NCBI RefSeq assembly: GCF_003986935.1
Contig: NZ_RJZE01000006.1
Coordinates: forward strand, 124,001 to 188,000
Direction: 5' to 3'
From: Paraburkholderia kururiensis JCM 10599 = LMG 19447
Lineage (GTDB): Bacteria > Pseudomonadota > Gammaproteobacteria > Burkholderiales > Burkholderiaceae
DNA: 64,000 nucleotides
Shown here in pieces: positions 52,724-62,676 of the stretch. The position numbers and the translations under genes are program-made. Under the pieces are notes generated by a model. The model worked only from the letters and a program-made list of their open reading frames with translations, was not told the DNA's origin and searched no databases. Position 1 is the stretch's first letter. Every line of letters begins with the position of its first letter.

Positions 52724-53647
52724 TCAAACCTCCGCCAGCGCGCGAATGTGCGCGACGACGCTGCGGCCGAGCGCAGACAGGTTGTATCCGCCTTCGAGAC
52801 AGCTCACGATGCGCCCGCGCGCATAGCGGTTTGCGATGTCGCGCACGCGGTCGGTGATCCACGTGTAGTCGTCTTCAACGAGGCCCATGTTGCCGAGGTC
52901 GTCCTCGCGATGGGCATCGAAGCCGGCGGAGATGAAGATCATCTCGGGCTTGAAGTCGTGGAGCCGCGGCAGCCACAGCACGTCCACCGCCTCGCGCACC
53001 GCCATGCCCTTCGAGCGCGCCGGCATCGGCACGTTGACCATGTTCGGCGCCTGGTTGTCCGCGCCCGTGAACGGATAGAACGGATGCTGGAAGAAGCTGC
53101 ACATCAGCACGCGCGGGTCTGCGGCGAACGCGGCCTCGGTGCCGTTGCCGTGATGCACGTCGAAGTCGATGATCGCCACGCGCGCAAGGCCGTGAACGTC
53201 GAGCGCATGTCGCGCCGCAATCGCCACGTTGTTGAAGAAGCAGAAGCCCATGGCGCGTGCCGGCTCCGCGTGATGTCCCGGTGGACGCACGCTGCAAAAC
53301 GCGTTGTCGTATTGGCCCGCGATCACGGCGTCCGTGGCGGCAATGGCCGCGCCCGCTGCGCGCAGCGCTGCCTGCCAGGTGTGCGGATTCATCGACGTGT
53401 CGGGATCGATGGGCGCGTAGCCCTCGATCGGCGAGGTGTCCCGAATGTGATCGACATGCGCCTTCGTATGGACACGCAGTAGCGCGGCTTCGTCGGCGAG
53501 CGGCGCCGGCTCGCGTTCGATCAGCGCGTCGATGCGGCTTGCGATCAGCTGGTCTTCGATCGCCTGCAGCCGCGCGGGACACTCGGGGTGCCATTGTCCC
53601 ATCTCGTGCAGCAGACAATCGGCGTGGGAGTAGAAGGCTGTTGCCAT
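52724..53647 (-). CDS. histone deacetylase-like amidohydrolase
   Basis: A 307-residue zinc hydrolase of the arginase/deacetylase fold. The family blocks are VRPPGHHAEPARAMGFCFFNN, IIDFDVHHGNGTEAAF (two Zn ligands), and ISAGFDAHREDDLG. It may deacetylate acetylated polyamines or small molecules. The ATG at 53647 matches the family (MATAFYSHADCLLHEM). Upstream of enoyl-CoA hydratase, so they may form an operon. Confidence 0.92.
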   Translation of the reverse strand: MATAFYSHADCLLHEMGQWHPECPARLQAIEDQLIASRIDALIEREPAPLADEAALLRVHTKAHVDHIRDTSPIEGYAPIDPDTSMNPHTWQAALRAAGAAIAATDAVIAGQYDNAFCSVRPPGHHAEPARAMGFCFFNNVAIAARHALDVHGLARVAIIDFDVHHGNGTEAAFAADPRVLMCSFFQHPFYPFTGADNQAPNMVNVPMPARSKGMAVREAVDVLWLPRLHDFKPEMIFISAGFDAHREDDLGNMGLVEDDYTWITDRVRDIANRYARGRIVSCLEGGYNLSALGRSVVAHIRALAEV

Positions 53648-53878
53648 GATTCGTTCGTTCTGCGGCGCGCGCCGTCGGCTCGTGCGCGGCAGGTCTCCTT
53701 CATATGCGCGCGGCAACGCGCCGCGGGTAATAACCGTCACGTTACCACACGACGCCGCGACTCGACCCCATGCCGCAAGGGCCCGCGCCCTGTCGTTCGG
53801 CGAGGTTAGTTGCGCCAGAGTCGTCGGTTATACTGCGCCGAACCGTTTTGCTCCGTCTGTTCTCCCGCCTTGCTGCCC

Positions 53879-55273
53879 ATGATCTTCAAGTCTGCTTCGC
53901 CCGTATTCCGCCGCCTGTCCGCCTCGACGCTCACCGCTGCGACATGCATTGCGCTACAGACGCTCGCGGCACCCTCTACGGCATTCGCTCAGACCGGCAG
54001 TTCCACGCCCGCCATGCGTCTCGCCCAGGCCCAGCCGCAGGCTCCCGTACCGCAGGGGCAGACCTTCGAAGAAGAGATCATCCCGCAGCGTTACGCGAAC
54101 AATCCCAACGTCGACACATTCGTCGACGACATGGTTGCCCGCTACGACTTCGATCCTGCTGCCCTGCATGCGCTCTTTGCGCACGCGAGCTACTCGGCAA
54201 CCGCGGTGAAGCTCGTGCTGCCGTCGCCCACGCCCGCGGCGAAGAACTGGCGCGCTTATCAGGCGCGCTTTCTCGATGCGATACGCGTGAATGCGGGCGT
54301 GCGCTTCTGGCGCGAGAACCAGGCGACGCTGCAACGCGCCTACGACGAGTTCGGCGTGCCGCCCGAGGTGATCGTCGGCATCATTGGCGTCGAGACGATC
54401 TACGGACGTTTCATGGGCAACTTCCGCGTGCTCGATGCGCTCACCACGCTGACCTTCGACTACCCGGATACCCCGAACCGCGCCGATCGCATGGCGACGT
54501 TCCGCAAGAACCTCGAAGACTACCTGGTGTGGACGCGCGACTCACAGGTCGATCCAACCAGCGTGCTGGGCTCATACACGGGCGCAATCGGCATTCCGCA
54601 GTTCCTGCCCAGCAGCATCGTGAAATACGCGGTGAGTTACGACGGCAACAAACAGATCGACCTGCGCACGAGCCAGGCGGATGCGATCGGCAGTGTCGCG
54701 AACTATCTCAAGCAGAACGGCTGGGAAACGGGACGCCCCGTGGTGTGGAAGATTGCGGGCGACCCGGGTAGCCAGGGTGTCGCGCAGGCCGCCGCCGATG
54801 GACAGCCCGAGCCGCACTGGCCGCTCGAGCAACTGCTGCGCGCCGGCCTTGTGCTGAACCAGCCCGACATCGACATCGCCTCGGAAGCGGGCACGCCGGT
54901 CACCATCGTGGACCTGCCAACGCCGGGACGCGCTACCGAGTACGTGCTGGGACTCAGAAATTTCTACGTGCTCACGCGCTATAACCGCAGCTTCTTCTAC
55001 GCGCTTGCGGTGTATCAACTCGGACAGAAAGTGAAGGCGCAAATGATGGCGAGCAACGGCGGCATACCTGGCGCGGGCTCGGGCGCCGCTGCTTCCGGCG
55101 CCGCGGCACCCGCGTTCGCGCCGCAGGGAGCTTCGGTGTCGGGCGGCGTTCCCGCGGCCGGCGTTCCTGCGCAGAACGGAGCTACGCCGGGCAACTCCGC
55201 CGCGGGCGGAACGGTACCCGCGCCGTCAACGCCTGTGGCGCCCACGACGCCCGCTGCACCTTCCGCAGACTGA
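53879..55273 (+). CDS. mltB: lytic murein transglycosylase B
   Basis: A 464-residue peptidoglycan lytic enzyme. Signal peptide MIFKSASPVFRRLSAST... ends near AFAQ. The catalytic Glu is in GVETIYGRFMGNF, and the domain continues with GSYTGAIGIPQFLPSSIVKYA. The C-terminal ~60 residues are Ala/Gly/Pro-rich. It cleaves the MurNAc-GlcNAc bond with formation of 1,6-anhydro ends. The start at 53879 is used because upstream residues lack a signal-peptide context. Confidence 0.94.
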   Translation: MIFKSASPVFRRLSASTLTAATCIALQTLAAPSTAFAQTGSSTPAMRLAQAQPQAPVPQGQTFEEEIIPQRYANNPNVDTFVDDMVARYDFDPAALHALFAHASYSATAVKLVLPSPTPAAKNWRAYQARFLDAIRVNAGVRFWRENQATLQRAYDEFGVPPEVIVGIIGVETIYGRFMGNFRVLDALTTLTFDYPDTPNRADRMATFRKNLEDYLVWTRDSQVDPTSVLGSYTGAIGIPQFLPSSIVKYAVSYDGNKQIDLRTSQADAIGSVANYLKQNGWETGRPVVWKIAGDPGSQGVAQAAADGQPEPHWPLEQLLRAGLVLNQPDIDIASEAGTPVTIVDLPTPGRATEYVLGLRNFYVLTRYNRSFFYALAVYQLGQKVKAQMMASNGGIPGAGSGAAASGAAAPAFAPQGASVSGGVPAAGVPAQNGATPGNSAAGGTVPAPSTPVAPTTPAAPSAD

Positions 55274-55320
55274 GGCGGTCTATCGTCGCCGCCTGATTCG
55301 TGAGTCGTCGCTTAAACAAA

Positions 55321-55352
55321 CAAAACGCCGGACATTGCCGGCGTTTTGTCAT
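55321..55352. terminator. bidirectional terminator between mltB and cysM
   Basis: CAAAACGCCGG (55321-55331) pairs with CCGGCGTTTTG (55338-55348). Short A- and T-tracts flank the stem. Confidence 0.85.
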
Positions 55353-55401
55353 TCAGCGGACGCGGTGACATGCTCCGCGTTTTTTTGAAACGTTGCGCGC
55401 T

Positions 55402-56304
55402 TTAGGCGGGGAACACACCCGTCGAGAGATACCGGTCGCCACGGTCGCACACCACGAACACGATCGTGGCGTTCTCGACCTGGCGCGCAATGCGCAACGC
55501 GACCTCACACGCACCGCCCGACGAGATGCCCGCGAAGATCCCTTCGACCGAAGCGAGACGCCGCGCCATGGCTTCCGCCGCAGCCTGACTCACGTTCTCG
55601 ACACGATCCACGCGGCTGCGATCGAAGATCTTCGGCAGATAGGCTTCGGGCCACTTGCGAATGCCCGGAATGCGCGAGCCCTCTTCGGGCTGGGCACCGA
55701 CGATCTCGACAGCCTGGTTCTGCTCTTTCAGATACTTCGACACGCCCATGATGGTGCCCGTCGTGCCCATCGACGATACGAAGTGGGTAATGCGACCTTC
55801 GGTCTCACGCCAGATTTCGGGCCCCGTGGTCTCGTAGTGCGCAAGCGGATTGTCGGGATTGGCGAACTGGTCGAGGATGATGCCCTTGCCGTCGCGCTGC
55901 ATCTGCTCGGCGAGATCGCGCGCGTACTCCATGCCGCCCTTCACGGGCGTGAGCACGATCTGCGCGCCGTAGGCCGCCATGCTCTGGCGACGCTCTACCG
56001 AAAGGTCTTCCGGCATGATGAGCACCATCTTGTAGCCGCGAATGGCGGCGGCCATCGCGAGCGCAATGCCGGTGTTACCGCTCGTGGCTTCGATGAGCGT
56101 GTCGCCCGGTTTGATGCGGCCGCGTTCTTCGGCTTTGCGGATCATCGAGAGCGCCGGGCGGTCTTTCACGGAGCCTGCGGGGTTGTTGCCCTCAAGCTTG
56201 CCGAGCACGACATTGTTGCGGCTGCGGATTTCATCGTCCGAAAGCCGGACGAGTTGCACGAGCGGGGTATTGCCGATCGTGTCTTCGATTGTCTTGTAGG
56301 CCAT
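55402..56304 (-). CDS. cysM: cysteine synthase B CysM
   Basis: A 300-residue PLP enzyme that makes cysteine from O-acetylserine and sulfide or thiosulfate. PLP lysine in NPAGSVKDRPALSMI; the substrate loop is EATSGNTGIALAMAAAIRGY and the phosphate loop GTTGTIMGVSKYLKE. Start MAYKTIEDTIGNTPLVQL at 56304 is the family start. Confidence 0.95.
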   Translation of the reverse strand: MAYKTIEDTIGNTPLVQLVRLSDDEIRSRNNVVLGKLEGNNPAGSVKDRPALSMIRKAEERGRIKPGDTLIEATSGNTGIALAMAAAIRGYKMVLIMPEDLSVERRQSMAAYGAQIVLTPVKGGMEYARDLAEQMQRDGKGIILDQFANPDNPLAHYETTGPEIWRETEGRITHFVSSMGTTGTIMGVSKYLKEQNQAVEIVGAQPEEGSRIPGIRKWPEAYLPKIFDRSRVDRVENVSQAAAEAMARRLASVEGIFAGISSGGACEVALRIARQVENATIVFVVCDRGDRYLSTGVFPA

Positions 56305-56480
56305 ACGCGGATCGCAGTCGGGCGCAGGATGAAACGTTGCGCAAACAGGGGATGAATTCGCCGATTCTAAACCACGCCGCCCGCGGGTGCCGCCCGACCC
56401 TTCTGCGCGAAGGGAGGTGAAGGCAAGTGAAGGGAAGTGCATCGAACTGAATGACGCGTGTCGCACGGAACGTCGAACGC

Positions 56481-56507
56481 CAAAAAGCCCGCGGCCAAGG
56501 CCGCGGG
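56481..56507 (-). terminator. terminator after the comEA-like gene
   Basis: CCCGCGGCC (56488-56496) pairs with GGCCGCGGG (56499-56507). On the minus strand it is followed by CTTTTT. Confidence 0.8.
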
Positions 56508-56638
56508 AGCCAGTCATCTGAAGGACGGCTGAAGGAGCGTGTTTCGTCGTGGACCCGAAACCCGCTCTGGGCGCGTACACGAGGGTGGCGACGTGCACGC
56601 AGGGGACGTGACCTGAAACGGAATGCCGCGCGTCGCGC

Positions 56639-57001
56639 CTATTTCTTCGCCGGGGTGGCAGGCGCGGGTTTTTGCGTGCCGGCGGCCGGCGTAGCGTGCG
56701 CCTGTGCAACCGCGGCGGTTTGCGAGCCGGTAGCCGGTGTGGATGGCCCGACGCTCAGACCTTCGGCCTGCAGCCGCTCGACCGTATGGCCGCCCATGCC
56801 CTTCACGCGCTTGCCGAGATCGGCGGGGTCCTTGAACGGGCCGTGCGCGCCGCGCTCGTCGAGAATGGCCTTGGCTCTCGCCGGGCCAATGCCCTTGATG
56901 CCGCGCAGTGCATCTTCGTTGGCCGTGTTGACGTCGACGGCGGCAAACGCCTGACCGAACGCGGCAACGAGCGCCGCGGCAGCGAGAATTTTTTTGAACA
57001 T
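56639..57001 (-). CDS. ComEA-family helix-hairpin-helix DNA-binding protein
   Basis: A 120-residue exported protein. A signal peptide (ILAAAALVAAFGQAFA) precedes one ComEA helix-hairpin-helix domain: VDVNTANEDALRGIKGIGPA, RAKAILDERGAHGPFKDPADL, KGMG. The C-terminus is Ala/Pro/Thr-rich. It is probably a periplasmic DNA-binding protein for natural uptake. Start at 57001 fits the signal peptide. Confidence 0.88.
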   Translation of the reverse strand: MFKKILAAAALVAAFGQAFAAVDVNTANEDALRGIKGIGPARAKAILDERGAHGPFKDPADLGKRVKGMGGHTVERLQAEGLSVGPSTPATGSQTAAVAQAHATPAAGTQKPAPATPAKK

Positions 57002-57078
57002 GCTGGATCTCCCTCTGGACTCCTGACTGGCGCCCATCGCCAGCAGGAGACCTCAGTGTAGGGAGACCGAAGCCGGAA

Positions 57079-58071
57079 TCACACCTGGCCGGATAGCCAA
57101 CGCACGTAACGGTCCACGCCTTCCTGGACGGAAAGGAACGGCGCGTCGTAACCCGCTGCGCGCAGCTTCGTGGGGTCGGCCTGCGTGAAGCACTGATACT
57201 TGCCACGCAGCGCGTCGGGGAACGGCACGTACTCGATCAACCCGCGCTGCACCTGTTCGGCGAGCGAAAGCGGGGCCTCGCCCGCGAGCGCACGCAGCGT
57301 GTTGACCACGGTCGTCGCGATGTCGTTGAACGGCTGCGCGCGGCCTGTGCCGAGATTGAAAATGCCCGACTTCTCGGGATGATCGAAGAAGAACAGGTTG
57401 ACCTTGACCACGTCTTCGACCGAGACGAAGTCACGCGTCTGCTCGCCCGCCCCGTAGCCGTTGTACTCGCCGAACAGCTTCACCTTGCCTTCGGCGCGGA
57501 ACTGGTTGAAGTTGTGGAACGCCACCGACGCCATGCGCGCCTTGTGCGTTTCACGCGGCCCGTACACGTTGAAGTAGCGAAAGCCCGCAATCTGGCTGCG
57601 CGCCTGCGGCAGCACCCGGCGAATCACCTGATCGAACAGGAACTTCGAATAGCCGTAGACGTTGAGCGGTGCTTCCACCTCGCGCTCTTCAACGAAGCGG
57701 CTCGACCCGCCGTAAATCGCCGCCGACGACGCATACAGGAACTGCGTGCCCTGCGCGAGGCACGCGTCGAGCACCGCGCGGCTGTAGCGGAAGTTGTTGT
57801 CCATCATGTAGCGGCCGTCGGTTTCCATGGTGTCCGAGCAGGCGCCTTCATGAAAGATCGCGCGTACCTTGCCGAAGTCGCCGCGTGCGAAGCGCTCGAC
57901 GAATTCGGTCTTGTCCAGATAGTCGTCGATCTCGCAGTCCACGAGGTTGCGGAATTTGTCCGCGCGCGTGAGGTTGTCGACGGCGATGATGCGTTGTTCG
58001 CCGCGCTCGTTGAGCGCCTTGACGATGTTGCTGCCGATGAAGCCGGCCGCGCCGGTCACGATGAGAGTCAT
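57079..58071 (-). CDS. hldD: ADP-L-glycero-D-manno-heptose 6-epimerase HldD
   Basis: A 330-residue SDR-type epimerase for LPS inner-core heptose. NADP loop [17 protein letters not shown]; catalytic Tyr-x3-Lys in [30 protein letters not shown] block. Located next to hldE. Confidence 0.96.
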   Translation of the reverse strand: MTLIVTGAAGFIGSNIVKALNERGEQRIIAVDNLTRADKFRNLVDCEIDDYLDKTEFVERFARGDFGKVRAIFHEGACSDTMETDGRYMMDNNFRYSRAVLDACLAQGTQFLYASSAAIYGGSSRFVEEREVEAPLNVYGYSKFLFDQVIRRVLPQARSQIAGFRYFNVYGPRETHKARMASVAFHNFNQFRAEGKVKLFGEYNGYGAGEQTRDFVSVEDVVKVNLFFFDHPEKSGIFNLGTGRAQPFNDIATTVVNTLRALAGEAPLSLAEQVQRGLIEYVPFPDALRGKYQCFTQADPTKLRAAGYDAPFLSVQEGVDRYVRWLSGQV

Positions 58072-58081
58072 GATCGTGGTG

Positions 58082-59095
58082 TCAGTTGAAGAGTTCGTCG
58101 TAGTCGACCGTTGCCGTACCCAGTTTGCCGACGACGATGCCCGCCGCGCGGTTGGCTAGCGACACGGCCTCGAAGAGTGACAGGCCCGCGCCCAGCATGA
58201 CGGCGAGCGTGGCGATCACCGTGTCGCCAGCGCCCGAAACATCATACACTTCGCGTGCTACCGCCGGCGCGTGCAGGATGCCGTCGTCCGAGAAGAGCGT
58301 CATGCCTTCTTCCGAGCGCGTGAGCAGCAGCGCGCCCAGGTCCAGATCAGTACGCAGTTTCGTGACGCGAGCCAGCAAGTCTTCCTCCGACTTCCACTTG
58401 CCCACCACCTCGCGCAATTCGGCGCGGTTCGGGGTAATGATGCTCGCGCCGCGATAACGCTCCCAGTCGTCGCCTTTCGGGTCCACGAGCACGGCCTTGC
58501 CCGCCTCGCGTGCCTTCGAGATCATGCGCGTGACGTGCGTAAGCCCGCCCTTCGCGTAATCGGACATCAGGATCACGTCGTGCGAGGGCAGCAGCGCGTC
58601 GAAACGGGCGAGCCCAGCAAGCAGCACTTCGTGCGCCGGGGTGTTCTCGAAGTCGACGCGCAGCAATTGCTGCTGACGCGAGAGCACGCGCAGCTTGATG
58701 GTGGTCGGCAGCGCCGGATCGCGCTCCAGATACGCCGTGACGCCGCTCGCGTCGAGCAGTTCGACGATGCGCTCGCCCGGCTCGTCGTGGCCCACCACGC
58801 AGAGCAGCCCCGCCTGGGCGCCGAGCGCGGCGATGTTACGCGCGACGTTCGCCGCGCCGCCGAGCCGGTCCTCCTGGCGCTGCACGTGCACCACGGGCAC
58901 GGGCGCTTCGGGCGAGATGCGATTGACGTCGCCGAACCAGTAGCGGTCCAGCATCACATCGCCCACCACGAGCACGCGCGCGCCGGCAAGCCGCTCGCGC
59001 GGCACGATGCCGACCTGGGGAGCCAGCCTGCTTCCCGGCGCCATGGCGCGCGCGCCGTCAGACTGCGACGCCGGAGCCATTCTGGATTGCGACAT
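58082..59095 (-). CDS. hldE: D-glycero-beta-D-manno-heptose-7-phosphate kinase (HldE kinase part, RfaE1)
   Basis: A 337-residue PfkB-type kinase. It carries [20 protein letters not shown], the [11 protein letters not shown] block and the catalytic [14 protein letters not shown] motif. There is no cytidylyltransferase domain, so this is the stand-alone kinase half, as in Burkholderia; the other half must be elsewhere. Start 59095 gives MSQSRM; 59107 would add four residues. It overlaps the 3' end of ugd by 38 bases. Confidence 0.93.
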   Translation of the reverse strand: MSQSRMAPASQSDGARAMAPGSRLAPQVGIVPRERLAGARVLVVGDVMLDRYWFGDVNRISPEAPVPVVHVQRQEDRLGGAANVARNIAALGAQAGLLCVVGHDEPGERIVELLDASGVTAYLERDPALPTTIKLRVLSRQQQLLRVDFENTPAHEVLLAGLARFDALLPSHDVILMSDYAKGGLTHVTRMISKAREAGKAVLVDPKGDDWERYRGASIITPNRAELREVVGKWKSEEDLLARVTKLRTDLDLGALLLTRSEEGMTLFSDDGILHAPAVAREVYDVSGAGDTVIATLAVMLGAGLSLFEAVSLANRAAGIVVGKLGTATVDYDELFN

Positions 59096-60464
59096 GGGGC
59101 CGTCCAATCGAGTAATAGTCGATGCCGAGTTCGCTCATCGCGTCCGGTTCGTAGAGGTTGCGACCGTCGAAGATACGCGGCGTCTTGAGCACGGCCTTCA
59201 GATGCGCGAAGTCCGGTGCCTTGAATTCCTTCCATTCGGTCACGATCACGAGTGCGTCCGCGCCCGCGAGCGTTTCGTCCTGGGTGCCTGTGAAATGCAG
59301 GCGCGCGAGATGGTCCGGTGCATTCTCCAGGTCCATGGCGAAGACGCGGCGCGCTTCCTCGGTCGCGACGGGATCGTAGGCGCGAACCTGTGCGCCGCGT
59401 GCGAGCAGATCGGCGATCACGCGGCGGCTCGGAGCCTCGCGCATGTCGTCCGTGTTCGGCTTGAACGCGAGCCCCCACACGGCGAACGTACGGCCGCGCA
59501 GGTCTTCGCCGAGCGTCTTCGTGATCTTGCGCACGAGGACTTCCTTCTGCGCATGATTGACGTCCTCGACCGCTTCGAGAATGCGCAGATGCTCGCCGAT
59601 CTCTGCCGCGGTGCGGATCAACGCCTGGACGTCTTTCGGGAAGCACGAGCCACCGTAGCCGCAGCCCGCATAGAGAAAGTGGTAACCGATGCGCGGGTCC
59701 GAACCAATGCCGCGACGCACGGCTTCGATATCCGCGCCGACGCGGTCGGCCAGATTCGCGAGTTCGTTCATGAACGAGATGCGCGTGGCGAGCATCGCGT
59801 TCGCAGCGTACTTCGTGAATTCCGCCGAGCGCACGTCCATGTACAGCGTGCGCTCGTGGTTGCGGTTGAACGGCGCGTAGAGCCGCTTCATCTTCTCGCG
59901 CGCAACCAGACCGTCCTCGTCTTCATCGCTACCAATGAGGATGCGGTCGGGTCGCATGAAGTCGTCCACGGCCGCGCCTTCCTTGAGGAACTCGGGATTG
60001 GACACCACCGAGAAACGATGCTGCGCGCTGCCCGCAAGGCCACGCTGCGCGAGCTCGGCGCGCACCGCGTCGCTCACGCGCCGGGCCGTGCCCACCGGCA
60101 CCGTGGACTTGTCCACGATCACCTTGAAGCCGTCCATGTAGCGGCCGATGTTGCGCGCCGCTTCGAGCACGTACTGGAGGTCGGCGGAACCGTCTTCGTC
60201 GGGCGGCGTGCCCACGGCGATGAACTGCACGTCGCCATGCGCGACGCTCGCTTCGATGTCGGTGGAAAACGTGATACGTCCTGCCGCACGATTGCGCGCG
60301 ATGATCTCCTGCAAGCCGGGTTCGTGAATGGGCACGCCCCCGTTGTTCAGAATGCCGATCTTGCGCGGATCGACGTCGAGACAGAAGACGTCGTTGCCGA
60401 TTTCAGCGAGGCAGGCCCCCGTGACGAGGCCGACATAGCCGGTGCCGATGATGGTGATTTTCAT
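59058..60464 (-). CDS. ugd: UDP-glucose 6-dehydrogenase Ugd
   Basis: A 468-residue enzyme oxidising UDP-glucose to UDP-glucuronate for lipid A modification and capsules. NAD loop [19 protein letters not shown]; catalytic Cys in [35 protein letters not shown] block. Upstream of hldE, overlapping it by 38 bases. Confidence 0.96.
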   Translation of the reverse strand: MKITIIGTGYVGLVTGACLAEIGNDVFCLDVDPRKIGILNNGGVPIHEPGLQEIIARNRAAGRITFSTDIEASVAHGDVQFIAVGTPPDEDGSADLQYVLEAARNIGRYMDGFKVIVDKSTVPVGTARRVSDAVRAELAQRGLAGSAQHRFSVVSNPEFLKEGAAVDDFMRPDRILIGSDEDEDGLVAREKMKRLYAPFNRNHERTLYMDVRSAEFTKYAANAMLATRISFMNELANLADRVGADIEAVRRGIGSDPRIGYHFLYAGCGYGGSCFPKDVQALIRTAAEIGEHLRILEAVEDVNHAQKEVLVRKITKTLGEDLRGRTFAVWGLAFKPNTDDMREAPSRRVIADLLARGAQVRAYDPVATEEARRVFAMDLENAPDHLARLHFTGTQDETLAGADALVIVTEWKEFKAPDFAHLKAVLKTPRIFDGRNLYEPDAMSELGIDYYSIGRPHVAIQNGSGVAV

Positions 60465-60573
60465 ACGTGTTCCGGGTCTAGATTCCGGTCATGAAGTTCG
60501 TTGACGGGTTCCGGGAAGGCCCGGGCAATCTTCGTGCAGCAAGCGCCCGCGCGAACGGGGCTGCTGCGGCGCC

Positions 60574-61749
60574 TCAGCTCGAAGCGGTAATCGGCTCGAC
60601 GCGGCGCGGCGCGTAGGTTTCCCAGCCGCTGCAGCCGGGACATTGCCAGTAGAAGAGACGCGCCCGGAAACCGCAATTCTGGCACGTATACCGTGGCAGA
60701 TTTTTGGTGCGCTGCCGGATCAGCGTGCGCATGAGTTCGAGTTCGCTCTTACGCGGTTCCTCGGCGGTGGCTTGCTGGGCTTCCAGCAAGCGCATCATGC
60801 CCGCGAGGTTCGGCGACTTCTGCATCTGCGCGCGCGCGAGCGCGTGCGCAGCGTCGAGACCGCGCAGGTTCTCGACATAGCGGTACGCCACGTCGAGCAG
60901 ATCGTTCGACGGATAGCGGTCCACCCACGACGTGAGCAACTGCACGCCCTCTTCGGCACGGCCGAGCGTCTCGTACGTCTTCATTACCTTTTCGGCGACG
61001 AGCGGCAGATACGATGCGTTCTGCTCCTCGACGCGGCGCCATTGCGCGAGCGCGGCCTCGTGATGGCCGGCCGCCGCGTCGACGTCGCCCGTCAGGATCG
61101 TGGCGCGCACGTTTTGGGCATTCGCCTTCAGCGCGAGATCGAGCTGACGACGTGCCTCGTCGGGCTTCTTCTGCTGCAGCGCTTCCTGCGCAAGTTCGCA
61201 ATGGAACTGCGCGATTTCGAGATCGAGCGAAGCCGCGCCCATCGTCTCCAGCTTGCGGGCCGTATCGATGGAGCGGTTCCAGTCTTTTTCGATCTCGTAG
61301 ATGGTAAGCAGCGCGCGCTGTGCGCCCAGCGCGTAATCGCCGGCTTCGAGCACCCGGAACGTCTCTTCGGCGCGGTCGAGCAGGCCTGCCTTCAGGAAGT
61401 CCTGACCCAGCTCATAGAGCGCGTGATCGCGCTCGCTCGCGGGCAGGTCGGCGCGCGAGAGCAGGTTCTGATGCACGCGGATCGCCCGGTCCGTTTCGCC
61501 GCGACGACGAAACAGGTTGCCGAGGGCGAAGTGCAGCTCCACGGTTTCGGGGTCGAGCTTAGCAACCTCGATGAAGGCATCGATCGCCTTGTCGGGCTGC
61601 TCATTGAGCAGGAAGTTGAGGCCGCGGAAATACGAACGCGGAAGATTGGCGCTTTCGGAAAGCAACGCCTTGAGGTCGTAGCGCGCCGCCATCCAGCCGA
61701 GCGCGAACGCGACCGGTATGACGAGGAGCCACCAGAAATCCAGATCCAT
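60574..61749 (-). CDS. lapB: lipopolysaccharide assembly protein LapB
   Basis: A 391-residue inner-membrane-anchored TPR protein. The N-terminal helix (WWLLVIPVAFALGWMAARYD) is followed by about nine TPR repeats (for example DAFIEVAKLDPETVELHFAL and FRRRGETDRAI) and a C-terminal rubredoxin-like zinc module, CQNCGFRARLFYWQCPGC. It controls LpxC stability with FtsH. Next to lapA, as in E. coli. Confidence 0.95.
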   Translation of the reverse strand: MDLDFWWLLVIPVAFALGWMAARYDLKALLSESANLPRSYFRGLNFLLNEQPDKAIDAFIEVAKLDPETVELHFALGNLFRRRGETDRAIRVHQNLLSRADLPASERDHALYELGQDFLKAGLLDRAEETFRVLEAGDYALGAQRALLTIYEIEKDWNRSIDTARKLETMGAASLDLEIAQFHCELAQEALQQKKPDEARRQLDLALKANAQNVRATILTGDVDAAAGHHEAALAQWRRVEEQNASYLPLVAEKVMKTYETLGRAEEGVQLLTSWVDRYPSNDLLDVAYRYVENLRGLDAAHALARAQMQKSPNLAGMMRLLEAQQATAEEPRKSELELMRTLIRQRTKNLPRYTCQNCGFRARLFYWQCPGCSGWETYAPRRVEPITASS

Positions 61750-61812
61750 GCGAACGATGGTAAAGGCAGGAACAAAGCCGCGCGCGAACGGCGCGCGGCG
61801 ACGGGAGTTGGG

Positions 61813-62106
61813 TCAGATGAGCGGCGGCATGGGCGGCTCGGCCACCGGCGCCGGCGTCTCGCGCGCGGCGCGAAGATCGCGCTTCAGGCGGCCGTTCTCA
61901 AGCCTCAATCGAAACACCTGCGGCAGCAGCGAAACGAGGCCCGCCAGCAGGCCAACCACGAAGAAGACGAGGCCGATCAGGATCAGCGGCGCCTGCCACG
62001 CATAGCCGGCAAGGAAATTCAGCGTAGCGCTCTGCGTGTTCGCAAGCGCAAGCACGAGCAGCAAGACGAACACCAGCACACGAATCAGCCAGGCGATAAA
62101 TTTCAT
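61813..62106 (-). CDS. lapA: LapA-domain lipopolysaccharide assembly protein
   Basis: A 97-residue protein with two hydrophobic helices (FIAWLIRVLVFVLLLVLALA and PLILIGLVFFVVGLLAGLVS) and a short cytoplasmic coiled segment ENGRLKRDLRAARE. It is the LapA partner of LapB. Start MKFIAW at 62106 is the family start. Confidence 0.9.
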   Translation of the reverse strand: MKFIAWLIRVLVFVLLLVLALANTQSATLNFLAGYAWQAPLILIGLVFFVVGLLAGLVSLLPQVFRLRLENGRLKRDLRAARETPAPVAEPPMPPLI

Positions 62107-62244
62107 GAAGAGGTCTCTTGGCAGTTGCAGGGCGGCGCCGGCCGTGGGATGCCGCACCACGGAAGGTCCGCGCCGAAGTGACCCGTATTGTAAATGAAGC
62201 CCTGGCCCAACAGACGTAGGCGGTAAGCCGCGGAAAGCAGGCAG

Positions 62245-62272
62245 AAAAAAAGCGCCCGGAGGCGCTTTTTTA
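62245..62272 (-). terminator. terminator after ihfB
   Basis: AAAAAAGCGCC pairs with GGCGCTTTTTT around a CGGA loop (62245-62271). It lies between ihfB and lapA on the minus strand. Confidence 0.85.
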
Positions 62273-62329
62273 ATCAATGCCGTCTGACGTTAGCCGCCGG
62301 CTGCATGCAGGACCATCGGAAGACGGCGC

Positions 62330-62653
62330 TTACTGATCGTCGTCCGGCTCCTCGGCCTTGAGCGGTTCGCCCGAACGCCGGTCCACACGCTCGCGCAGTT
62401 CCTTGCCCGGCTTGAAGTGCGGTACGTGCTTCTCCGGTACCAGCACCTTCTCGCCCGACTTCGGATTGCGCCCGACGCGTGACGGACGGCGGTTCAGCCC
62501 GAAGCTGCCAAAGCCGCGAATTTCGATGCGATGTCCTTTCGCAAGCGCTTCGGACATCGCGTCGAGCATCGTCTTGACCGCGAAATCCGCATCCTTGAGG
62601 ACAAGTTGCGGAAATCGCGTAGCCAGCTGCGCGACCAATTCAGATTTGGTCAT
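62330..62653 (-). CDS. ihfB: integration host factor subunit beta
   Basis: A 107-residue DNA-bending protein of the HU/IHF family. The signature is [21 protein letters not shown] (about residues 45-65), with the proline that intercalates in the DNA bend. A 13-residue acidic tail ([12 protein letters not shown]) extends it beyond the ~94-residue E. coli subunit. IHF assists sigma-54 promoters by bending DNA and so may act at the amyloid-like locus (inference). Confidence 0.95.
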   Translation of the reverse strand: MTKSELVAQLATRFPQLVLKDADFAVKTMLDAMSEALAKGHRIEIRGFGSFGLNRRPSRVGRNPKSGEKVLVPEKHVPHFKPGKELRERVDRRSGEPLKAEEPDDDQ

Positions 62654-62676
62654 ACTTCAGCGAGCCTCCTCGAGGC